From Bacteroidales bacterium (GTDB lineage Bacteria > Bacteroidota > Bacteroidia > Bacteroidales > GCA-2748055): a DNA stretch of 64,000 nt. The stretch is from the NCBI GenBank assembly GCA_021738565.1, contig JAIPBT010000009.1, positions 1-64,000 of the forward strand, written 5' to 3'. The first letter of the stretch is position 1. Every line of letters begins with the position of its first letter. Below the pieces are notes generated by a model that was given only the letters and a program-made list of their open reading frames with translations, was not told the origin of the DNA and ran no database searches. Both the position numbers and the translations under genes were made by a program. Below are positions 46,823-55,291 of the stretch, piece after piece.

Positions 46823-47581
46823 ATGTTAACAATAAAGAACTTAAAAGTAAGTGTAGAGGGAAAGGAAATTCTGAAAGGTATTGACCTTGAAGTAAAAGCG
46901 GGTGAGGTGCATGCCATTATGGGTCCCAATGGATCCGGGAAAAGCACGCTTGCTGCCGCACTTGCGGGAAATGAGAATTTCGAGATCACCGAAGGCGAGG
47001 TTGAATACATGGGGCAGGACCTCCTGGAATTGTCCCCCGAGGACCGCGCCCGCGAAGGAATGTTCCTTGGCTTTCAATACCCGGTGGAAATTCCCGGTGT
47101 GAGCATGGTTAACTTTCTCAGGACAGCTATCAATGAAAAAAGAAAATATAGAAATGAAGAACCGCTTTCAGCAGGTGATTTTCTTAAATTGATGCGTGAG
47201 AAGAAGAACCTTGTTGATGTTGACTCAGACCTGACCAGCCGGTCCGTGAACGAAGGTTTTTCAGGAGGTGAAAAGAAAAAAAATGAAATATTTCAGATGG
47301 CACTGCTCGAACCTCGCCTCTCAATTCTGGATGAAACGGATTCGGGGCTCGATATTGATGCGCTGAGGATCGTCGCAAATGGCGTTAATAAGATGAAAAA
47401 ACCAGGTAACGCAACCATTGTGATCACACATTACCAGCGCTTGCTTGAATACATTGTACCCGATTACGTGCACGTACTTTACAAAGGGAGAATTGTAAAA
47501 TCAGGGAACAGCCAACTTGCTGTGGAACTGGAAGAAAAGGGATATGACTGGATCAAGGAAAAGTCAGGTTCAGAAGCATAA
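46823..47581 (+). CDS. sufC: Fe-S assembly ATPase SufC
   Basis: A 252-aa ABC-type ATPase powering SufBCD. Walker A GPNGSGKST (about 32-40), signature SGGEKKKNEI, Walker B LSILDETDSGLDIDAL and switch His in VITHYQRLL are present. The ETDSGLD form is specific to SufC. It lies 92 nt after sufB. Confidence 0.97.
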   Translation: MLTIKNLKVSVEGKEILKGIDLEVKAGEVHAIMGPNGSGKSTLAAALAGNENFEITEGEVEYMGQDLLELSPEDRAREGMFLGFQYPVEIPGVSMVNFLRTAINEKRKYRNEEPLSAGDFLKLMREKKNLVDVDSDLTSRSVNEGFSGGEKKKNEIFQMALLEPRLSILDETDSGLDIDALRIVANGVNKMKKPGNATIVITHYQRLLEYIVPDYVHVLYKGRIVKSGNSQLAVELEEKGYDWIKEKSGSEA

Positions 47582-47592
47582 AGGAGACATTC

Positions 47593-48966
47593 ATGAAGAC
47601 TTTAACAGCAGCAACCGATACGGTAAATAAATACACAAGCTTGTTCGAGGAAAACCGGGACGAGATCTTCTTCGATTCCCCGGATTTCCTGACAAAAATG
47701 AGGAATGAGTCAATCCGGGAATTTCAACGGATGGGATTCCCGCACAAGAAAGCGGAAGACTACAAATACATACACCTGCAACCGTTTTTTAACGGAGGTC
47801 TGACCAACAGGTTCTCACCGAGAAAACTTGAATTTGACGTGAGTGAAATGTTCCGCTGTGATATTCCCGCACTGGATACCCATATTCTGCTTGTTTTAAA
47901 TGGATTTTATTACACCGAAAATGGCCAGCGCCTGCATGAAACGGAAAACGGAATAATTTACGGCAGCCTGGATGAAGCAATTGTTAAACACCCGGCACTG
48001 GTGGAGAAGTACCTCGGCAAATACGCCGATTACAGGATAGATCCCTTTGTTGCATTGAATACTGCATATGCCAGGGATGGCGTTTTCGTGTATGTACCTG
48101 AAGGTCAAAAGCCTGACAAACCACTGCAGATCATACACCTGCTGTTGTCAGACGACAATGAGATGGTTCAGCACAGGAACCTTTTTGTAACCGGGAAGAA
48201 CAGTGAGCTGGATGTGATCATTTGCGACCACACCCTTTCCAGTCACCTGTTCCTGACCAATTCCATATCGGAAGCAGTTGTTGGGGAAAATGCCAGGTTT
48301 GACCTGGTCAGGATCCAGAACGAACACAACCAGTCGGTACAGATTACCAATTCATGGATGGAACAGGCTGCCGGATCAAATGCAAAGCACAGGAACATCA
48401 CCCTGCACGGCGGACAGGTCAGGAATAACCTGAATGTGAAACTAAAGGGTGAAAATGCCAGTTGTGATGCTTACGGATTGTTCCTTTCCGACAAGCACCA
48501 GCATGTTGACAATTTCACCATTATAGAACACCAGGTACCCAATTGTGTTTCAAACCAACATTTTAAGGGTGTACTTGATGATTTTGCCTCAGGCGCCTTC
48601 ACAGGAAAGATCCACGTCCACCCGGATGCACAGAAGACCGTAGCATACCAGTCAAACAACAACATATTGCTCACAAGGGATGCCCGGATACGTTCCAAAC
48701 CGCAGCTTGAGATCTATGCCGATGATGTTAAATGCAGTCATGGTGCCACCGTGGGCCAGATCGATGAAAGTGCGATGTTCTATCTGCAAACCAGGGGAAT
48801 CCCCAGGCAGGAAGCACGCCTGATGCTTATGTATGCCTTTGCCGATGATGTTATTTCGACCATCAATGAGGTTGCATTGCGGGAGAGGATCGAACAACTG
48901 GTCAGCAAAAGACTCAGGGGTGAACTCTCCAGGTGCGATAACTGTGTAATAAGTTGCTATGATTAA
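47593..48966 (+). CDS. sufD: Fe-S assembly subunit SufD
   Basis: The 457-aa SufD partners SufB. The N-terminal FPHKKAEDYKYIHL region and the C-terminal beta-helix core with KCSHGATVGQIDESAMFYLQ and GIPRQEARLMLMYAF identify it. It has one of the few clear Shine-Dalgarno sequences in the window (AAAGGAG about 7 nt before the ATG). It overlaps sufS by 8 nt. Confidence 0.96.
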   Translation: MKTLTAATDTVNKYTSLFEENRDEIFFDSPDFLTKMRNESIREFQRMGFPHKKAEDYKYIHLQPFFNGGLTNRFSPRKLEFDVSEMFRCDIPALDTHILLVLNGFYYTENGQRLHETENGIIYGSLDEAIVKHPALVEKYLGKYADYRIDPFVALNTAYARDGVFVYVPEGQKPDKPLQIIHLLLSDDNEMVQHRNLFVTGKNSELDVIICDHTLSSHLFLTNSISEAVVGENARFDLVRIQNEHNQSVQITNSWMEQAAGSNAKHRNITLHGGQVRNNLNVKLKGENASCDAYGLFLSDKHQHVDNFTIIEHQVPNCVSNQHFKGVLDDFASGAFTGKIHVHPDAQKTVAYQSNNNILLTRDARIRSKPQLEIYADDVKCSHGATVGQIDESAMFYLQTRGIPRQEARLMLMYAFADDVISTINEVALRERIEQLVSKRLRGELSRCDNCVISCYD

Positions 48967-50200
48967 AACCGGAGTTTTGAATTTTGATGTAAAAAAAATA
49001 CGCGATGATTTTCCCATTCTCAGGGAAAAAGTCTACGGCAAACCTTTGGTATACCTTGACAACGGGGCCACAACCCAAAAGCCAAAAATTGTCATTGAAA
49101 AGCTTGAGGAAATTTACGGTAAAAAGAACAGTTCCATCCACAGGGGCATTCATTTTCTCAGCGAGCAGATGACCGAAGCATATGAAGAGGCAAGGGATAC
49201 TGTAAGAAAATTCATCAATGCAGAATCTACCACGGAGATCGTATTTACCCACGGCACAACCAGTGCGATAAATGCCGTCACCTTCTCTTTCGGGGAAAAA
49301 TACATCCGGGAAAACGACGAGATCCTGATCTCGGAAATGGAGCACCACTCCAACATCGTGCCCTGGCAAATGCTCTGCGAAAGGAAAAATGCAACACTGA
49401 AGGTCATTCCTTTTAATGATAACGGGGAGCTGGACATGGATGCGTACAGAAAATTGCTTTCGGAAAAGACAAAGATCGTCTCTGTTACCTATGCTTCTAA
49501 TTCACTTGGTACTCTTAATCCCGTGAAAGAGATCATCCGGATCGCCCACGAAAGGAGTGTTCCGGTCCTTATAGACGGGGCCCAGATCGTCCAGCACGGT
49601 GAAGTAGATGTGAAGGATATCAATTGCGATTTCTTCGTTTTTTCCGGACACAAGATTTTCGGGCCCACAGGCATCGGAGTTCTTTACGGGAAAGAGGAAG
49701 TACTTGAAGAACTTCCCCCTTACCAGGGAGGTGGTGACATGGTCGACTGTGTTACCTTTGACAAGACAACCTATAATGAACTGCCCTATAAATTTGAGGC
49801 AGGAACCACACATTATACCGGTGCCATAGGACTTGCAACCGCATTGGATTATGTTGGGTCAGTTGGAATTGAAAACATCATCGCATACGAAAAAGAGTTG
49901 CTTGATTACACTGCATCCAAACTAAGGGCCATTGACGGACTAACCTTATACGGCAATGCTGAGAACAAGATCTGCGTGTTCTCATTCCTCATGGATAACA
50001 TACATCCTTATGATGCCGGGATGATTCTCGATAAACTGGGGATAGCCGTGCGCACAGGCACACACTGTACACAACCTGTTATGGATCATTACGATATTTC
50101 AGGAACGATCCGCGCTTCCATGGTCTTTTACAATACCTTTGAAGAAGCGGACATGCTGGTTCACGGACTGGAGCGCATCAAGAAAATGTTTGAAAAATAA
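48959..50200 (+). CDS. sufS: Cysteine desulfurase SufS
   Basis: A 413-aa PLP enzyme of the group II (SufS/CsdA) type that delivers sulfur from cysteine. The cofactor lysine is in FSGHKIFGPTGIG, the persulfide Cys in VRTGTHCTQPVMD, and the N-terminus YLDNGATTQKP is typical. It overlaps sufD and precedes sufE by 19 nt, matching SufE-dependent sulfur transfer. Confidence 0.97.
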   Translation: MIKTGVLNFDVKKIRDDFPILREKVYGKPLVYLDNGATTQKPKIVIEKLEEIYGKKNSSIHRGIHFLSEQMTEAYEEARDTVRKFINAESTTEIVFTHGTTSAINAVTFSFGEKYIRENDEILISEMEHHSNIVPWQMLCERKNATLKVIPFNDNGELDMDAYRKLLSEKTKIVSVTYASNSLGTLNPVKEIIRIAHERSVPVLIDGAQIVQHGEVDVKDINCDFFVFSGHKIFGPTGIGVLYGKEEVLEELPPYQGGGDMVDCVTFDKTTYNELPYKFEAGTTHYTGAIGLATALDYVGSVGIENIIAYEKELLDYTASKLRAIDGLTLYGNAENKICVFSFLMDNIHPYDAGMILDKLGIAVRTGTHCTQPVMDHYDISGTIRASMVFYNTFEEADMLVHGLERIKKMFEK

Positions 50201-50219
50201 ACCGATCAATAAACTGCAT

Positions 50220-50645
50220 ATGTCAGTAAAAAAAGTACAGGAAACAATCATAGAGGAATTTTCAATGTTCGAGGACTGGCTCGACAAATATGATTACCTG
50301 ATCGAGCTGGGTAACAATCTTCCGGAAATCGAGGCAGCATACAAAACAGATGAATACCTGATCAACGGCTGCCAGTCGAAGGTATGGCTGAATGCCGAAT
50401 ACAGGGATGGCAGGATATATTACCAGGCCGACAGTGATGCGATCATTGTCAGGGGCATCGTTGCTTTGCTCATCAAAGTGCTGGACGGACAGCCCGCACA
50501 GGACATTATCGATTCAGATCTTTTTTTTATTGATGAAATAGGACTCAAACAAAACCTCTCCCCAACGCGTTCTAACGGATTGGTGGCCATGGTTAAAAAA
50601 ATGAAACTCTTTGCCCTGGCGTATCAGGCCAGCAGGGGTCAATAG
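50220..50645 (+). CDS. sufE: Sulfur acceptor SufE
   Basis: The 141-aa SufE takes persulfide from SufS. C51 in INGCQSKVWL is the acceptor and stands at the same position as in E. coli SufE. The frame continues upstream inside sufS, but the ATG at 50220 restores the family start. The stop codon touches a 29-nt repeat also found after the next gene. Confidence 0.95.
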   Translation: MSVKKVQETIIEEFSMFEDWLDKYDYLIELGNNLPEIEAAYKTDEYLINGCQSKVWLNAEYRDGRIYYQADSDAIIVRGIVALLIKVLDGQPAQDIIDSDLFFIDEIGLKQNLSPTRSNGLVAMVKKMKLFALAYQASRGQ

Positions 50646-50672
50646 CCAGGAGCCGGGACTTGGGGACTGGGG
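50644..50672. repeat. 29-nt repeat, copy 1 (after sufE)
   Basis: This copy begins AGCCAGGAGCCGGGACT at the sufE stop codon and agrees with 51146-51174 at 28 of 29 positions. It continues into a G-rich tandem array (units of GGGGACT/GGGAGACT) to about 50702. Further on, a hairpin TCCCGAC/GTCGGGA lies at about 50745-50761. The core AGCCAGGAGCC recurs inverted near 62811. Confidence 0.75.
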
Positions 50673-50821
50673 AGACTGGGGGACTGGGGGACGGGGAGAC
50701 AGAGCGAATGTCGAACCGATTCGCCGCGGCGAAGAGCTCATGATCCCGACAATCAGTCGGGAGAATAATGTCGAAGTGATTACGAATCAGGCCATTGGCC
50801 ATTGGCCAAAAACAATTAACT

Positions 50822-51145
50822 ATGAACAAAGAAACCGATAAGACCAATATTGAAGCGAATATTGTAAAAGCACTTAAGAACGTATATGACCCGGAGATAC
50901 CGGTAAATGTATATGACCTGGGGCTGATCTATGAAATTGATCTTAAGGACAAACACGAGGTTGACATCACCATGACCCTCACGGCTCCCAATTGTCCCAT
51001 GGCCGATATTGTGCTCAACGATGTTGAAACCTATGTGAAAGATGTTAAGGGCATTGAAAAAGTTAACGTCATCCTCACCTTTGATCCACCCTGGGACAAA
51101 GACATGCTGAGTGATGAAGCCAGGCTGGAACTTGGGATGATGTAG
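50822..51145 (+). CDS. DUF59/MIP18-family Fe-S assembly protein (SufT-like)
   Basis: A 107-aa protein with the DUF59 core: VYDPEIPVNVYDLGLIYEID, TLTAPNCPMAD (conserved Cys) and LTFDPPWDKDMLSDEAR. SufT-type proteins aid Fe-S maturation, and the position after sufE supports that role. The ATG at 50822 is chosen over an upstream frame that reads through repeat DNA. The gene is bracketed by two copies of a 29-nt repeat. Confidence 0.93.
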   Translation: MNKETDKTNIEANIVKALKNVYDPEIPVNVYDLGLIYEIDLKDKHEVDITMTLTAPNCPMADIVLNDVETYVKDVKGIEKVNVILTFDPPWDKDMLSDEARLELGMM

Positions 51146-51174
51146 AGCCAGGAGCCGGGACTGGGGGACTGGGG
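51146..51174. repeat. 29-nt repeat, copy 2 (after the DUF59 gene)
   Basis: Direct repeat of 50644-50672 with one mismatch, starting immediately after the DUF59 stop codon. The two copies enclose exactly the spacer and the DUF59 gene. Confidence 0.8.
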
Positions 51175-51210
51175 CCATTTTTCTAACTTAGATGCAAACA
51201 AAAACACCCT

Positions 51211-52140
51211 ATGCCGACAACTTCCGAAAAATCAATTGCCATCCGGAACGAAGCCCTGCGACTTGGTTTTTCAGCCTGCGGATTTGCGAAAGCAGAATTT
51301 CTTCCGGAAGATACAGAACGGCTGAAGCAGTGGCTGGAAAAGGGCTACAACGGCTCCATGCAGTATATGGAAAATCATTTTGAAAAGAGAACAGATCCCT
51401 TAAAACTTGTCGAAGGTGCCCGGTCGGTGATCTCATTGCTGCTCAATTATTACACCGTAGAAAAACAGGAAGATCCGGATGCTCCCGTCATTTCTAAATA
51501 TGCCTATGGTACAGACTATCACTTTGTAATGAAAGACAAAATGAAAAGCCTTTTCGGTTTCATCGGGGAACATTTCGGACCTCTGCAGGGAAGGGTTTTT
51601 GTGGATTCAGCACCGGTGCTTGACAGGGCATGGGCATACAGGGCCGGACTGGGATGGATCGGTAAGAACTCAAACCTGATCAACCGGGAACTGGGTTCAT
51701 TTGTATTCATTGGTGAGATCATCAGCAACCTTGAACTTGATTACAATAAGATCCCGGAGAGTGATTTCTGCGGAGCCTGCTCCATTTGTATCGACTCCTG
51801 TCCCACAGATGCGATTGTCGGAAACCGCACCATTGACTCCAACCGCTGTATATCATACCAGACCATAGAAAACAGGAAAGAAATACCGGAACATTTCCGG
51901 GATCAATTTCAAAACAGGGTATTCGGATGCGATATCTGCCAGGATGTTTGTCCATGGAACAAAAAAGCACAATTGCATAATGTAAGGGAATTACTGCCAA
52001 ATCCGGATCTTCTTAAAATGAACCGGCAGGAATGGAAAGACCTTGACAATGAAAGGTTCATAAGCCTTTTTAAAAATTCCGCTGTAAAAAGAGCTGGCTA
52101 TAAGGGGTTAAAGAGAAATATTGATTTCCTCGAAAGCTGA
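51211..52140 (+). CDS. queG: Epoxyqueuosine reductase QueG
   Basis: The 309-aa QueG performs the last step of queuosine synthesis in tRNA, reducing epoxyqueuosine with cobalamin. The DUF1730 N-domain (LGFSACGFAKAEF; GWIGKNSNLINRELGSF) precedes two [4Fe-4S] ferredoxin motifs: CGACSICIDSCPTDAI and CDICQDVCPWNKKA. It is shorter than the E. coli form because the C-terminal HEAT repeats are absent, as is common in Bacteroidota. Its position after suf fits its Fe-S need. Confidence 0.95.
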   Translation: MPTTSEKSIAIRNEALRLGFSACGFAKAEFLPEDTERLKQWLEKGYNGSMQYMENHFEKRTDPLKLVEGARSVISLLLNYYTVEKQEDPDAPVISKYAYGTDYHFVMKDKMKSLFGFIGEHFGPLQGRVFVDSAPVLDRAWAYRAGLGWIGKNSNLINRELGSFVFIGEIISNLELDYNKIPESDFCGACSICIDSCPTDAIVGNRTIDSNRCISYQTIENRKEIPEHFRDQFQNRVFGCDICQDVCPWNKKAQLHNVRELLPNPDLLKMNRQEWKDLDNERFISLFKNSAVKRAGYKGLKRNIDFLES

Positions 52141-52193
52141 CCTGTAACAAAACCAACCTTTCTTCGTCTTTACATAAACAAAACTACAAGATC

Positions 52194-52700
52194 ATGAAAC
52201 GTTTGGTTATTATATTGGTTGTTTTAAGTTTCTCACTGCCGGATATTTCCGCCCAGTTTTCAGGAACGCAGCAATTGTACGACAAATACAAAGGGGAAGA
52301 AGGCGTAATGTCTTTATGGATACCAGGACTCGCGATACGCCTGGCATCATCCATTGCCGATCTCGAAGATGAGGAAGCAGACTTTCTTCGAACCATCAGG
52401 TCTTTAAGAATTCTTACCATAGAAGAAAAATCATTGTTCCCGGATGCAAATTTCACAAGGGAAGCTTCAATCGAAGCAGGATGGAACGGTTATAAAATGA
52501 TGATGGAGGTGCATGACAGCGGGGAGGATGTTTGCTTACTTGGTCGCACCAGGAATGGAAAACTGAAAGATCTGCTCATACTTGTAGGAGGAGAAGACAA
52601 TGTCCTTGTTCATATAAAAGGCAGGATGAATGCAGACATGATCGGATCACTGGCGAACATCGCGGGGGTTGAAGAACACCTGGCGTTTAACCAGGAATAA
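52194..52700 (+). CDS. DUF4252 secreted protein
   Basis: A 168-aa exported protein with signal peptide (MKRLVIILVVLSFSLPDISA). DUF4252 features are the early FDKY-like LYDKYKGEEGVMSLWIPG, a central RSLRILTIEE and late ILVGGEDNVLVHIKGRMNADMI in short segments. The family is confined mainly to Bacteroidota and its role is unknown; elsewhere it is often found with sigma factors, which are not present here. Confidence 0.8.
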   Translation: MKRLVIILVVLSFSLPDISAQFSGTQQLYDKYKGEEGVMSLWIPGLAIRLASSIADLEDEEADFLRTIRSLRILTIEEKSLFPDANFTREASIEAGWNGYKMMMEVHDSGEDVCLLGRTRNGKLKDLLILVGGEDNVLVHIKGRMNADMIGSLANIAGVEEHLAFNQE

Positions 52701-52809
52701 TATCCCGGGGCAGATAACCCAGGATCTGCAATGCACGTTTTTTCGACAGAGAATTCATTTTTTACAGGAATAACTCTATTTTCATCCCGAAATTGACCAT
52801 CTTTCGGAA

Positions 52810-53643
52810 ATGCGATTCATTGCTTTCATCACAGGCCTGGTATTAATCACAAGCGGTGTACATTCACAATCACCTTACAGCATATCCACGGGAAGGGAAA
52901 GCATCATTGCAGCCGGTTCCGTTGCCCTCTATGCCACACATATTCTGCTGCAGGATAACCTCGAACCATTTACCATCAACACACTTAATTCATTGGACCC
53001 AAAGGATGTCAATGCCCTGGACCGACGTGTAATTGGGCTTTATTCATTAAGTGCAGACAAAAGAAGTGACCTGGGCAAATTAGCTCCTGTCATCCTTTCC
53101 GGCGCTGCTGTAATCGCGCTGCCCGGGGTACATTCTGAAAATGGATCATTCATTGAAGAATTAAGTGTACTTGCCATTATCTGGACCGAAGCAAACCTGC
53201 TGAATGCTTCAGCCACCAGTTTCCTGAAAACGGTAACTGCCAGGACAAGACCCATTGCATATAATACAGCCCTTTCAACAGAAACCAGGCTAAATCCGGA
53301 CCTGGATATCCGGGAATCATTTGTTTCCGGGCATACCTCACTTTCAGCTGTTAACAGTTTCTTCACGGCCAAAGTGTTTGCCGATTATTTTCCGGGAAGC
53401 CGATGGAAACCACTGGTCTGGGGACTGGCAGCAATCATCCCGGCATGGACGGGTTTCGAAAGAATCCGTGCCGGTCTGCATTTCCCGACCGATGTTATCG
53501 GTGGATATGCCCTGGGAGCGATGTGTGGCTATTTCATTCCCAGTATTCATAAGAAACCGGAAGATGAAAAACTACTGAACTACAGGATCAGTCCTGTGAG
53601 CAGTTTCCACCACACGGGATTGAAATTTTCAATGCGTTTCTGA
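52810..53643 (+). CDS. PAP2-family phosphatase
   Basis: The 277-aa protein has a signal peptide and the three PAP2 motifs: K140 to RP147-148, SGH at 173-175, and R-x(n)-H224-x3-D228. It is probably a membrane-associated phosphatase acting on lipid pyrophosphates or phosphates, for example undecaprenyl diphosphate or lipid A phosphate. The motif 2 context VSGHTS differs slightly from the common PSGH. It stands alone. Confidence 0.88.
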   Translation: MRFIAFITGLVLITSGVHSQSPYSISTGRESIIAAGSVALYATHILLQDNLEPFTINTLNSLDPKDVNALDRRVIGLYSLSADKRSDLGKLAPVILSGAAVIALPGVHSENGSFIEELSVLAIIWTEANLLNASATSFLKTVTARTRPIAYNTALSTETRLNPDLDIRESFVSGHTSLSAVNSFFTAKVFADYFPGSRWKPLVWGLAAIIPAWTGFERIRAGLHFPTDVIGGYALGAMCGYFIPSIHKKPEDEKLLNYRISPVSSFHHTGLKFSMRF

Positions 53644-53672
53644 TCCGGGATACCGGCTTCCTTTTCTGGAAA

Positions 53673-54080
53673 TCATCGATCAGCAATAACGGTAATCATT
53701 ATCTTTCTTACACTGCGGGGTCCGTCGAACTCGCACAAGAATATATTCTGCCAGGTGGACAATCCCATTTTTCCACCGACGACCGGAATGGTTTCCTGCG
53801 GACCGACAATACCCGCTTTCAGGTGGGAATCGCCGTTGTTGTCCTGCCTGTCGTGCTCCCATATACCTGCCGGAATGAGTTTTCTCAACAGATTGACCAC
53901 ATCATTCTGGACCGACTGGTCCCAGTTTTCCTGGATCATGATCCCGGCAGTCGCTCCCTGTACATATACATTCACCAGTCCGTTTGACACACCACTTTCC
54001 TCCACGATCTTTTCAACCTCAAGTGTAATATCGTAAAGTCCCTCATGCTCCTGTGTCGGTTTTTGAATAATCTTTTGCAT
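53673..54080 (-). CDS. YjbQ/UPF0047 family protein
   Basis: A 135-aa protein with the family core VYVQGATAGIMIQEN, IWEHDRQDNNGDSHLKAGIVG and FLCEFDGPRSVRK. YjbQ proteins show weak thiamine-phosphate synthase activity in vitro; their true role is unsettled. The conserved His and Asp cluster (HDRQDNNGDSH) is intact. It converges with the PAP2 gene. Confidence 0.93.
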   Translation of the reverse strand: MQKIIQKPTQEHEGLYDITLEVEKIVEESGVSNGLVNVYVQGATAGIMIQENWDQSVQNDVVNLLRKLIPAGIWEHDRQDNNGDSHLKAGIVGPQETIPVVGGKMGLSTWQNIFLCEFDGPRSVRKIMITVIADR

Positions 54081-54193
54081 TTTCCTATCTTAGTGAAGTA
54101 TCATTCAAAGATATGGTTTTTAATAGTTATGTATAACCTGCTTCATTCTCAAAACCTGACTAGAGGGTCAGCATAATGAATATACCAGCATAA

Positions 54194-55159
54194 ATGAAAT
54201 TCCGTACTGAAATTGATATACCGGAACAAGGTTTCCGGATCGGGTACCATCAGCACATCATGATGATGGGATCCTGCTTCACTGACAATATCGGAGAACT
54301 GCTCAGGAAATATCTTTTTCATATCAACGTGAATCCTTTTGGTGTCACTTACAATCCAGCAAGCATAGCCAGGGGACTTGAAATCCTGTTAAAAAAGGAC
54401 CGTTATGAAGCGGAGGAATTGCGAATTTTCAATGAACTGTATTTCTCCTTTGATCACTATACCAAGTTCTCCGGAACAGACAGGGACCGGGTACTGAATA
54501 CGATCAACGATTCATTGCTTGCTGCCGGGGCGGATCTTAAGAAGACCGGCCCCCTGATCCTGACCCTGGGATCTGCATATGTATATATATTCAAAGAGAC
54601 GCGTGAAGTGGTGAACAATTGCCACAAGCTGCCCGCCGACCGGTTTGATCGTGAACTTCTTTCGGTTGAAGGGATTGCAAACAGGCTTGGCAACGTGATT
54701 GATCAGTTGAAACTAATGAATGACCAAATGAAGGTCATTCTTACCGTGAGTCCCGTCAGACACATCAGGGACAGTCTTATTGAGAACCAGCGCAGCAAGT
54801 CAATATTGCTGCTGGCAGCAAAGGAACTGGTCAACAGCTACCCCGGTACATGCAGCTATTTTCCCGCCTATGAGATCATGATGGACGATCTTCGGGATTA
54901 CCGCTATTACGCATCCGACCTGCTGCATCCAAATGATCAGGCCATTCAATACATATGGGAACACTTTAAAAACACGTACCTTGATCCTGAATCACTGAAG
55001 ATCATGGATCAGCTAAATCCCCTGCTCAGGTCCGTCTCTCACCGTCCCCTTCATCCCGGTACCCCTTCCCATCGCAAGTTCATTTCCGCCATGGAAGAAA
55101 AGAAAGAGAAACTAAGAAACTATTTTTCGTTTCTTAACTGGTCCGAATTAAACGATTAA
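54194..55159 (+). CDS. GSCFA-domain protein
   Basis: A 321-aa protein of the GSCFA family, related to SGNH/GDSL hydrolases. The family name motif appears as GSCFTDNIGE (residues about 28-37), with NPFGVTYNPASIARGLE, ILTLGSAYVY and a late catalytic-type DLLHPND. The substrate is unknown; activity on acetylated glycans is plausible. It is not closely linked to neighbours. Confidence 0.92.
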   Translation: MKFRTEIDIPEQGFRIGYHQHIMMMGSCFTDNIGELLRKYLFHINVNPFGVTYNPASIARGLEILLKKDRYEAEELRIFNELYFSFDHYTKFSGTDRDRVLNTINDSLLAAGADLKKTGPLILTLGSAYVYIFKETREVVNNCHKLPADRFDRELLSVEGIANRLGNVIDQLKLMNDQMKVILTVSPVRHIRDSLIENQRSKSILLLAAKELVNSYPGTCSYFPAYEIMMDDLRDYRYYASDLLHPNDQAIQYIWEHFKNTYLDPESLKIMDQLNPLLRSVSHRPLHPGTPSHRKFISAMEEKKEKLRNYFSFLNWSELND

Positions 55160-55291
55160 CTATTTTTTAGTACCTTTCATAAGTTTTTTGTCTAACTTTT
55201 TATTCAAATAAATAAACATTTTTTGAACAAAAAAAACTGTTGTTTGTTAAAATTCCATTCGAATCACAGACATACCAAGAAGACCTTTATA

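Noticed and set aside
50645-50821. Upstream extension of the DUF59 gene into repeat DNA
   Set aside because: The extra codons read through the G-rich repeat and spacer, and the family start follows the ATG at 50822.
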